A DNA stretch of 12,455 nt. Source: Ochromonadaceae sp. CCMP2298. Taxonomy: Eukaryota; Sar; Synurophyceae; Ochromonadales; Ochromonadaceae. The number at the start of each line of letters is the position of its first letter. The stretch's first letter is position 1. The notes below the pieces were generated by a model. It made no database searches and had not been told where the DNA came from. It worked only from the letters and a program-made list of their open reading frames with translations. This document shows positions 1-7,400 of this stretch, one piece after another. A program made the position numbers and the translations under genes. The stretch spans positions 1,411-13,865 of the forward strand of contig MU633863.1 of assembly GCA_026770595.1 (NCBI GenBank), in the 5' to 3' direction.

Positions 1-135
1 CATGCCCCTAACTCGCGACTGCAGCACTCTCGCCGCTGCGTCTTGCTCCCTCTCACCCCTAATTTTTATCCACTTTTGCTGATGCTGCTTGCGAACAGTC
101 ATGCCTCGAAAGCGTGACTGGAGCAAACTTGCCGC
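1..135 (-). other. Two tandem IQ (calmodulin-binding) motifs in the IQ gene
   Basis: Reading the minus strand from 135, the first motif is AASLLQSRFRGMTVRK (88-135). The second, AAARVLQSRVRGM, occupies the last 39 bases and runs off the window. Both fit the pattern (I/L/V)QxxxRGxxxR with Leu replacing the usual first Ile. They are about 33 residues apart and follow a basic/acidic helical stretch, the usual setting of IQ motifs that bind calmodulin or related EF-hand light chains. More copies may lie to the left of the window. Confidence 0.75.
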
Positions 136-2466
136 TCCATCCCTCCTCTGTTCCTTCCTCCTGTTCTCCTCCCTGTTCTTGACCTGCAAGACACCCAGTG
201 CGACCTCCTCCTCCATCTGCCCTCTCCTCACCCCCTCCTCCCTCCTCTTCTCCCTCCCCAGCTCCCTCTGCTCCTCCCTTCGCCTCTCAATCAGCTCATC
301 TGCACGCCGCTGCCTCCTCTTGAGCCGCTGACTGTCCCACTCCCCCTGCAGCAGCGCCAGCGCACACTCCGCCACATAGTCGAACTCGTCAGCGGTAGCT
401 ATGTCGTACAGACTGGGACCCATTCCCATGCCCGCACCCCCCACACACCCCATACCCATACCAACACTCGTACCTCCCATACCCTCCTTAACCCCCACAC
501 TCATACCCATGCCCATACCCCCTCCCAGATTAGTGGCGCTGCGGCTCTGAGCTGCAGACTTGGGTCTCTTCCTCCCCCGCCTCCTGCCCCCCACCGCCCC
601 CACTAATCCTCCGGCTATCCCCGCTCCTGCCCCTCCTGCATCCCGAACTCCCCCTGCATCCCCGTCACGCCCTGGCCCCGCACTTTTTGGCCTGCCCCCG
701 CTACTCTGCCCGTACCCGTACCCGTACCCGTGTGCTTGTGTCTGTACCTGTGGGTCTGCTTGTGCTTTCGCGCGCGCCTGTGGGGACTTTAGCTGTGGGT
801 AAGGCTGCGCGTGTGTGTGCCCATGCGTGTGCAGCAATGGGTGCGTGTGTTGGTGTGGGTGTGGGTGTGGGTGTGGGTGTGGGTGTGGGTGTGGGTGTGG
901 GGGCTGATGTGTGTGTGTGGGGGGGTGCGGGTGCAGGTGTGGAAGCAGGTCGCACGTTAAATCAACCGCCTCTGCCGCCACCGCCGCCCCCAGCCACCCA
1001 TCAGAGGTGGCAAATAGACTCCTATTTACACCCACGCCTGTACCTGCACCTGGGTAACCTCCACCGCCGACGTCCCGGGTCTTGGCCGCACTCTCCCTCT
1101 GCTCCCTCTGCTCCCTCTGCTGTCTACTCGGTGACCCCCCCGCCCTCCCCCCTCTGCGCACACCACTCAAAGCAGAGAAAAGGGGATTAATCTTATAATT
1201 CCCAGCATAGTTCTTGGGCCTGCCGTCGTCCAACACTGCCTTTTCGAAATTCCGCACGTGGTACCTGCTTGGACTGCCCTTATAAGTCTGCCCCTGCGCC
1301 TGCGTCTGCCCCCACCGCATCCCCTCTCGCAGTAACTGCGCCTCTGCCGCTGCCCGCCCCGCAGCAAAGCCCGCAGCAAACTCAGAGTCACTACCCACCA
1401 CCGCCACTGTTGTTGCTGTTGTGGCTGTCGCTGCTTCTGCTGCTTCTGCTGCTTTTGCCCAAGCCCCAGCGACTGCCCCCTCTGCCCGTTGCATGTCTAG
1501 ATAGAGGCGGGCGGCACGCTTGCTATGAGGCCTGGGTCCCGCCCCCATACCCGCCCCCGCTCCTGCTCCCTTTGTTGTTCCTGTCCCCGCCCCTATCCCC
1601 ACACCCACCTTGATGGGACTGGGGCTGGGGCCGGCGCTGGCGCTGCCCCCCATTCTCTTTCGCCCGTTCCTGTCCGCATTCCTGTCTCCGTATACGCCCC
1701 TCTCCCCGCCCCTGTCCCCGTCTCCCCTCAGCTGCTGCTCCTGCCAGCTCTGCATACCTACCGCCTCCTCAGCCTCGTTCCCGTATTCCCCAAAGTCCCC
1801 AGAGTCCCCAGAGTCCCCAGAGTCCCCAGAGTCCCCAGAGTTCTCAAAGCCCCCTCTCTCTCGCCCTCGTTCCCCCCTCACATCCTTCCCTTCCCCTTCC
1901 CCTGCTGCTTCCCCAAATCCACCCCCTCCCCACTCCCCGCCCTCCTCCCTGTCCCCATCCCACCATTTCCCATCCTCATCCACTACTCCATCCCCGTCCC
2001 CATCCCCCTCCCCCCTCTTTATACTGCTCTCTCCCCTCCCCCACCCCCTCTCCCCCCTTTTCTCCCCCTGCCCCCCAACCTCTGCCCCCGCCCGCTCAAG
2101 ATACAGCTTCGCGCTGCTGCGAGTGTTCAGACGGCTATACTCGTCTGGGTTTATCCGCCTCGGCTGGCCTTTAACAACCACAGGCGGGTATCGGCTTGTC
2201 TGCATCTTCGTCTTCGAGACGTTCGCTGCGTCATCTGGGTTTGGGTTCAGGCGGTACGGGGACACGGGACTCATGTACTTGTCCCAATAGCGGCGGGTGC
2301 GGGAGGCGGGGTCTGTGTCCGTGCCTGGGGCAGGGTCCATTGCGACATTCTGTCCCTGCCCCTGTCCCTGCGTCTGTCCCTGCGCCCACTCCATTTTCTT
2401 GCCAGAGGGAGATTTACCAGAGAGCCCGCCGCCCCCGTCATTCGAGCAAGAAAGTCGTGCACTCAT
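1..2466 (-). CDS. Low-complexity protein with C-terminal tandem IQ motifs (3' end beyond window)
   Basis: On the minus strand one frame stays open from an in-frame TGA at 2479-2481, through an ATG at 2464-2466, to base 1: 822 codons without a stop. I take that ATG as the start because it is the first after the TGA. Long parts are Gly/Arg/Pro/Ala-rich: an SGD repeat near residues 210-224, a Pro-His tract at 523-538, and Met-Gly runs near 650-690. Islands of ordinary composition lie between them, for example TRRYWDKYMSP (about 57-67), INPDEYSRLNTRSSAKLY (105-122) and FEKAVLDDGRPKNYAG (407-422). Residues about 683-775 are highly charged (E/R/K/Q) and look helical or coiled-coil. Two IQ motifs follow. 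I do not recognise the family; calmodulin binding is inferred from the IQ motifs. It is intronless here, unlike its neighbour. Some low-complexity stretches could be introns that happen to lack stops. Confidence 0.65.
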   Translation of the reverse strand, partial: MSARLSCSNDGGGGLSGKSPSGKKMEWAQGQTQGQGQGQNVAMDPAPGTDTDPASRTRRYWDKYMSPVSPYRLNPNPDDAANVSKTKMQTSRYPPVVVKGQPRRINPDEYSRLNTRSSAKLYLERAGAEVGGQGEKRGERGWGRGESSIKRGEGDGDGDGVVDEDGKWWDGDREEGGEWGGGGFGEAAGEGEGKDVRGERGRERGGFENSGDSGDSGDSGDSGDFGEYGNEAEEAVGMQSWQEQQLRGDGDRGGERGVYGDRNADRNGRKRMGGSASAGPSPSPIKVGVGIGAGTGTTKGAGAGAGMGAGPRPHSKRAARLYLDMQRAEGAVAGAWAKAAEAAEAATATTATTVAVVGSDSEFAAGFAAGRAAAEAQLLREGMRWGQTQAQGQTYKGSPSRYHVRNFEKAVLDDGRPKNYAGNYKINPLFSALSGVRRGGRAGGSPSRQQREQREQRESAAKTRDVGGGGYPGAGTGVGVNRSLFATSDGWLGAAVAAEAVDLTCDLLPHLHPHPPTHTHQPPHPHPHPHPHPHPHPHQHTHPLLHTHGHTHAQPYPQLKSPQARAKAQADPQVQTQAHGYGYGYGQSSGGRPKSAGPGRDGDAGGVRDAGGAGAGIAGGLVGAVGGRRRGRKRPKSAAQSRSATNLGGGMGMGMSVGVKEGMGGTSVGMGMGCVGGAGMGMGPSLYDIATADEFDYVAECALALLQGEWDSQRLKRRQRRADELIERRREEQRELGREKRREEGVRRGQMEEEVALGVLQVKNREENRRKEQRRDGAASLLQSRFRGMTVRKQHQQKWIKIRGEREQDAAARVLQSRVRGM
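841..900 (-). repeat. GTGGGT hexanucleotide repeat encoding a Pro-His tract
   Basis: The plus strand carries about eight consecutive copies of a gtgggt-type unit. In the minus-strand frame these read as eight Pro-His pairs followed by Gln-His-Thr-His, and more His/Pro/Thr residues are encoded just upstream (901-950). The repeat length is a multiple of three, so unit gain or loss would not break the frame. Such a microsatellite inside a coding region is likely to vary in length between strains. Confidence 0.8.
1795..1839 (-). repeat. Five-copy 9-bp repeat encoding Ser-Gly-Asp
   Basis: Five tandem copies of gtccccaga are seen on the plus strand. Read on the minus strand in the IQ-gene frame they encode Ser-Gly-Asp repeats. 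The 9-bp unit preserves the frame. This is an acidic spacer within the low-complexity N-terminal half of the protein. Confidence 0.85.
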
Positions 2467-2678
2467 GCTCTGCCAGTGTCAGAGTGTCTGTGCCAATGCG
2501 TTTCTGAGTCGGTGTCTCTGTCAGTGTCTGTGTCTATGTCAGTGTCAGAGAGTTTGTGTCTGCTGCTCTGCTGCTCTGCTCTGCTCTGCTGCTCTGTTGC
2601 TCTGCTGCTCTGCTGCTCAGTCCCCACTCCCCACGCCCTCAGGCTATCGAACCCGAACAGAGAGAATGGCGAAAGCAC
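2463..2678 (-). CDS. Possible upstream ORF, or missing N-terminus, of the IQ gene
   Basis: A 71-codon minus-strand ORF starts with ATG at 2678 and ends with TGA at 2463-2465. Its stop overlaps the ATG of the IQ gene in the arrangement ATGA. It encodes a Gln/Ser/Glu-rich stretch from the CTCTG repeats, then an Asp-Thr repeat, which is the same style of low complexity as the downstream protein. It could be an upstream ORF permitting termination-reinitiation, the true N-terminus separated by a +/-1 sequencing or repeat-slippage error, or chance in repetitive DNA. No domain is seen and I give it low weight. Confidence 0.25.
   Translation of the reverse strand: MLSPFSLFGFDSLRAWGVGTEQQSSRATEQQSRAEQQSSRHKLSDTDIDTDTDRDTDSETHWHRHSDTGRA
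2560..2619. repeat. CTCTG / CTG mixed tandem repeat upstream of the IQ gene
   Basis: The plus strand shows alternating tgctctgc and tgctctgt units, a mix of 5-bp CTCTG and 3-bp CTG periods. They follow a looser gtgtct / cagtgtc repeat at about 2474-2555. The stretch lies just 5' of the IQ-gene ATG on the minus strand, so it is either 5' leader/promoter sequence or repetitive coding sequence (see the 71-codon ORF). Confidence 0.8.
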
Positions 2679-2771
2679 ACATTGAGGAAGACTTGTCCCC
2701 TTCTACAGTACAAGCTCGTTTTTTAAAACGTGAGTGAGGAGGTTTCACTCTTTTTGCCGGGATTCCATGTG

Positions 2772-3166
2772 CACCCTCCAAAAACTAGGCCACGCCCCCC
2801 CCGTTTTTCCCGCGATTAACATCCATTACAATTACAATTACCTTTTCGAGCTGTGCGATACATTAATTACTATACTAAAATTATGTTTAAAATGTATTTT
2901 AATCTATATTAGATAAGCTATTGAGAGATTACTAATCACGAATTGGCGCTCAAGGCGCCAATTCATAGTTACTTCGAGGCGCCAATTAATGCGAATTTGT
3001 TAATAGTAATATCTCAATAGCTCATCTAATATAGATTTAAATACATTTTAAATATAATTTTAGTTGAGTAATGGATGTATTGCACATTTTAAAATGGTAA
3101 TTGTAATTGTAATGGATGTAAATATCGTGAAAGGGGGGGGACGCCTAGTTTTTGTAGGGGGTGGCC
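2772..3166. mobile_element. Foldback (inverted-repeat) element, MITE-like, non-coding
   Basis: Two arms of about 180-190 bp (2772-2950 and 2976-3166) are close reverse complements. A 24-bp block at 2819-2842 is an exact reverse complement of 3096-3119, and the poly-C/poly-G runs and adjacent CTAGTTTTTG motifs near the outer ends also pair. The short centre (about 2941-2985) carries three copies of ggcgccaatt in alternating orientation, so it can form a nested hairpin. The element is much AT-richer than its surroundings and encodes no plausible protein. I could not see a clear target-site duplication, so transposon origin is inferred from structure. It sits in the region expected to hold the promoter of the IQ gene. 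Confidence 0.7.
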
Positions 3167-3897
3167 ACTTCCCATTTTTCTGCGGGCCGGATCTGGATCT
3201 AAAAGTGGGTTTTCGGGAATTGAATGGGCTCTGGATGGTTGATACCATTAAAATTCTGGGAGTTGGACTTTTAAAATGAAATATAGTCGAAGATGCAATT
3301 CGGCAATCAAACGGGGTAAATATATTGTCTATAAATCTTATATAAACCCTTGGATCCAAGGATCATAACTTTAGTGTTTCAGGCTGTCTTCTTTCGCCAT
3401 AATTTTGGAAATCGGTACAATTTGAAAAATTGGCTCTCTTTGGTGGCGGAACACACATTGCACATGTTGCTTGAGTCATTCTTGCGGCCACCAAAGCTGT
3501 ACTTTTATTTGGGCTGGACCCACCTCTGAAAGATTTTGACGAGGGGTCCCGAACCCTTGTCTAAATCTTTCCAAAAACACAAACGCATAAAATTTAATGC
3601 GTTTCCGGGGGTTATGGAGGCAGTGGATGGAATTGAAAAAACGGGGCCTAATTGAAAAACGGGGCCGAATTGAAAAACGGGACCTTATGTTCGAAATTCG
3701 TTCATTACCGAATGTCGAAAAATAGTGCTTCAAGACAGGTACCTGCTGTACTTTCTCGCCCTCACTTTATCTATTGTGCCATCTAATATGCTTTATGCTT
3801 TCTGGCAACCAACTCCGTACAACAGACTACCTATTTCTCCTCCTCTCCAATCCCTCTTTTCTCTGCAGTAACTCTTTTGTCTCTCTGCCTATCTCTA
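3167..3897. other. Intergenic stretch: kinase 3' UTR side, with small palindromes
   Basis: No credible coding sequence is seen in 3167-3897; short ORFs here lack domains. Visible structures are a perfect 14-bp palindrome CCTTGGATCCAAGG at 3348-3361, a 10-bp inverted repeat (3438-3447 pairing with 3487-3496, loop 39 nt), a near-perfect 24-bp palindrome at 3581-3604, and the 18-bp triple repeat listed separately. The part next to 3898 must contain the kinase transcript's 3' UTR. I found no canonical AATAAA on the minus strand between 3780 and 3897. Confidence 0.6.
3631..3685. repeat. Three-copy 18/19-bp tandem repeat
   Basis: Three head-to-tail copies of aattgaaaaacggggcc(n) occupy 3631-3649 (19 bp, one extra A), 3650-3667 and 3668-3685. 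The copies differ by one or two bases. The repeat lies between the two genes and is not explained by either one. Confidence 0.9.
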
Positions 3898-4489
3898 TCA
3901 ACTCTCTTTGCCCGCCCCTGCACCGACATCCGCACCTGCACCCACACCGCCCCCTGCCCCCACCACACCCGTACCCCCGCCCCCCACCGCCTCCTCCTTC
4001 GCAAACGAAAAATCCTTAAAAGCGTCTGCGTCTGCGTCCCCCTTCTTCCCCACGCCCCCCCCCGCCACCGCAGCCCCGATGCCAAAAAGACCCAAAATCC
4101 CGCCCTTGGATTTGATCTTCTTTCCAGATGTAGAGTTGACAGAGTCGGGGGTTGAATCAATGGGTCTTTCTCTGTAAGGGGGGGGGGACGGGGGAGAGAT
4201 ATGGGTTACGGGGGGACAGGGGTAGAGAGGAGGAGTTAGGGGAGAGGGGGAGAGAGGAGGAAGAGAAGGGGATAGGAGGCGGTAGAGAGAATGGGGGAGC
4301 AGGAGAGATAAGGGGAAAGGAGTGGAATGGAGGGAAAAGGCGGAAAAACGATGAATTCCCCCCCACATGTATGTCAGTAACCCACCTAGTGAATGTGGTT
4401 TCGAAAGATGAGACGTCCGTCTCCCCGACCAGTCTGGGTTTATATGGCATCTCGATCCTCCTCTCCAGCAGAGCATCCCAGTCCACTAC
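3898..4489 (-). other. AGC kinase C-tail with turn and hydrophobic motifs (exons 26-27)
   Basis: Exon 26 encodes [18 protein letters not shown] and SSFETTFT. Across the junction comes [13 protein letters not shown], closely like the S6K linker/turn motif, with Ser1151 or Thr1152 as phosphosite. FKDFSF at residues 1196-1201 fits the hydrophobic motif FxxF(S/T)(F/Y), with Ser1200 as phosphosite; in known AGC kinases this motif docks on PDK1 or is phosphorylated by TOR complexes. The turn-to-hydrophobic-motif distance is about 49 residues, against about 18 in p70 S6K, because of a Lys/Gly/Ala-rich insert. A Gly/Ala/Val-rich extension of about 30 residues follows before the TGA. Confidence 0.85.
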
Positions 4490-7400
4490 CTGGTTTTTAA
4501 TATTTTAATAGTAAGTGTAGGGGGGTTAAAAAGAAGTGCAGAAGTGGAGTGGGGGGGTAATATATTGATAGAATAGTGAGGGAGGAAGCGGTAGGGGATG
4601 TAGGAGGAGGGGGTAGGGGTGGGATGGGTAGTTGTAGGAGGAGGGGGTAGGGGTGGGATGGGTAGTTGTAGGAGGAGGGGGTAGGGGTGGGATGGGTAGT
4701 TGTAGGAGGAGGGTTAGTATAAAGGGGGCCACATAGGGATACAGTACCTGGAAGTAGGGGATATTTTTCATCTCCAGGGTGCCCCCCTTGCAGCAGAGCC
4801 GCGTGCGGGGGTTCTTCACCAAGAGGTGTTTGACCACGGCGGAAGCCCCGGGGGAGAGTCTGGGGTCTACCGTGGGGGGCTTAGTCACCATATTTCTGCA
4901 GGGGTTTAATGTCATGTGTAGATTGAGGGGTTAGGGTTAGGGGTAGGGGGGGTTAATTGGAAGGAGGGTGTTGAGGGGGGGGGAAGTAGGAAGAGGGGAT
5001 GGAGATGGGGGATGGGTTGAGAAAGAAGATAAGCATCAGCCCCCCAGTAGATGGATGTGTAACCCCCCCCAGTAAATCGATTACTATATGTATACAAATA
5101 AAACCCCACTAAACCCCACTAAACCCCACTTTATATATATTCTCACCTGAGGGTATCGTAGTGGGTGGGTCCGTGGAAGGGATGGCGCGCAGACACCATC
5201 TCGTGCATCAACAGCCCAAGACACCTGGGTTTAGGTGTATAGGAGTGCGTTACACAAGGGGGGTGCGGGGGAGAGGGGGGATTATATGTACAAATGCAGT
5301 TTATATTCAGAAACTAATCGGTGGCTACCCCCATACTACCCCCACTTACCACCAATCCATCCTGTAGTTGTGCCCCTGCTGCAGCAGCATCTCGGGGCTC
5401 ATGTACTGCTCAGTGCCGCAGAAGGAGCGGGTCACGATGTTGTCATCCGCTAGCCTGTTGGGTGTTCATTTGTTCATTTGGTGTTCATTTGGTGTTCATT
5501 TGGTGTTCATTTGGTGGCATGGGGAGGAAGGGGGATAAGGTGTGATCGAGGGAGGGGGGAAATAGAGTATTAGACAGAGGGGAACGAGGAGGGGTAAAGG
5601 CATGAGTGTGTGCGCGTACATATCCTCTGGGGCGGGGGGGCGGGTCTCGAAAAACCGGCTAAGTCCGAAGTCGGTTAGTTTGAGGTGCCCGTCGGAGCAG
5701 AGTAGGATATTCTCGGGCTGGGGGGGGGTTAGGGTTAGGGGGTTGAATAGTTTCATAGAAGGGGTTGAATAGGTGAGGAGGGAGATTGTGGAGGAGAGGG
5801 ATAAGCACATAGGAGAGAGGTGCGTATGGAGATGGGGAGGGAGGAATAGAGGGGGGGGAGGGGGGAAGAGGGGGATAAAGGTAGAAATAAACAGCTGTAA
5901 GTGCAAACCGTTTACTCCACAACCCGATACTCTACACAACTACCCCCCTCACCCTATTTGGCCCTGTTTGAACACCCCTTATGGCACACTACCTACACTC
6001 ATCAACCCCCCCTTCAGTAAACCCACCTTGAGGTCCCTGTATACCACGTCCATGTCGTGCAGGTGCTGTAGAGCCATCGCCACCTGTAAGGGGGGAATAG
6101 AGGGGGATTAATAGGTTAGAGGGGGAATAGAGGGGGATTAATGGTATAGAGGGGGAATAGGGGCAGGGGGGTATAGGGAGAGTAAAGAGGGAGCAAGTCG
6201 ATACACGATCCCACCTCCATCACGTATAATCTGACCCACTCCTCGGGAATGCGCTTAAACTGGGACATGGGAATAGGAGAGGAATTGGGCAATAGAAATT
6301 GGGAAAATGGGGAATAGGAGTGTGGGGGAAGAGGTGGTAGGGAAAATAGTCGGTTAGAGTGTGCAGTTGTTGTGGTTCTATGTGTTTGTATGGTTTTGAA
6401 GTGTTGGGTTTTAATTCACCTTGCGCATGAGTGTGAAGAAGTCTCCGCCCTGCACGAAATCCATGACCTGTTGATGCCGTTGTTTATGGGGGTTGTTAGG
6501 TGAGGTTATTTGAGGTTATTTGAGGTTATTTGAGGTTAGTAATAGAGGTTAGTAATAGAGGTTAGTAATAAGCTCAATAATAAGCTCAATAATAAGCTCA
6601 ATAATAAGCTCAATAATAAGCTCAATAACTTACCATGTATAGTTTCTGCGGGCTCTGGAATGCGTAGTGCAGACAGACAATGAAGGGGTGGCGCACGTTG
6701 GCGAGGATGGTGCGCTCCGTCTGCGTCCGCTCCACCTGGGGGTGGTAGGGTCGTGTTGTTGTATTATTGTGTTATTGTTTTATTGTGTGTGTTATTGTTT
6801 TATTGTGTTATTGTTTTATTGTGTTATTGTTAGAGGCACTTTTTGTTGGGTGTGGGTGTTGTGGGTGTGTTATTGTTGTGGTAGAGATAATACAACCCCC
6901 CATTTTCGCATGCTCCCTTATCTAACCTGCCTCCTCCTCCGCAGCTCGCTTTTCTTCAGAATCTTCATCGCGTATACGGTGTCCGTAGTCCGGTGCCTCA
7001 CCTACACAAGGGAGGGCGGGGGTTAGTCGACGCAACCAATAGTAAAAACCATTAAAAAGGGAAACAGAATACACAAACCCGGCCCCTCACCTGCATAACC
7101 TTCCCAAACCCGCCCCTGCCCAGCACTGCTAGCAGATCAAAGTCCTCCAATGAGACCACAGGTCCATCCTCCGCCCCCCCTGCCCCCATCCCCGCAGCAG
7201 CTTTCTCCCTCTTCAGGATATTTTGGAGGTTACCGGTCAGACGCAGCTCCCTCACAAGGTCGTCTTTGTGCAGGCGACCAAGGGCTGGGGGTTAAATAGG
7301 GATGTGCGGGAAGGAAGAGGTTAGAGAGGTACGGGATAGAAAGGAGTTGAAGTAATAGTTGTAATAATAATAGAAAAAAATATGTATTAGTAAATATCAA

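Larger units (their letters stand above)
4748..7284 (-). other. AGC-type Ser/Thr protein kinase domain (exons 16-25)
   Basis: All catalytic elements are present. The glycine loop is GRGGFGKV (849-856), the ATP lysine is in YAMK (Lys871), and the helix C glutamate is in TERTIL (Glu890). The likely gatekeeper is Met919, with GGDFF following. The catalytic loop is YRDLKPEN (Asp965, Lys967, Asn970), then DFG (983-985). [12 protein letters not shown] gives the activation-loop Ser1010 and Glu1021. DWW (Asp1033) and Arg1093 (NPRTRL) complete the fold. YRDLKPEN, HPFIV..YAFQ, GHN...DWW and the following tail resemble p70 S6 kinase most by eye. Differences are Ser1010 for Thr, GTEQY for GTPEY/GTIEY, SPE for APE, and an activation loop about 10 residues longer. 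It should be an active kinase. Confidence 0.92.

Noticed and set aside
1525-2685. 386-codon plus-strand ORF opposite the IQ gene
   Set aside because: It is Pro/Leu/Ser/Val low complexity produced by C-rich DNA, with no domain. The minus-strand frame covering the same bases is longer and leads into IQ motifs.
3064-3279. 71-codon plus-strand ORF in and beside the foldback element
   Set aside because: It begins inside the right arm of the inverted repeat and shows no transposase or other motif. It is most likely chance.
3476-3733. 85-codon minus-strand ORF with RFSIRP repeats
   Set aside because: The repeated peptide only reflects the 18-bp tandem repeat. There is no domain and no splice link to either gene.
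3908-4177. Plus-strand Pro/Ala-rich ORFs opposite the last kinase exon
   Set aside because: They are the antisense shadow of the Gly/Ala-rich kinase tail and contain no recognisable domain.
4920-4945. Telomere-like gggttaggg units here and at about 5728-5742
   Set aside because: Only one or two TTAGGG-like copies occur each time, inside introns. They coincide with the branch-point-plus-C-run pattern read on the minus strand, so they are not telomeric arrays.
6501-6628. CRISPR-like look of short direct repeats
   Set aside because: The units are contiguous without unique spacers and lie in an intron of a eukaryotic gene, so they are simple tandem repeats.
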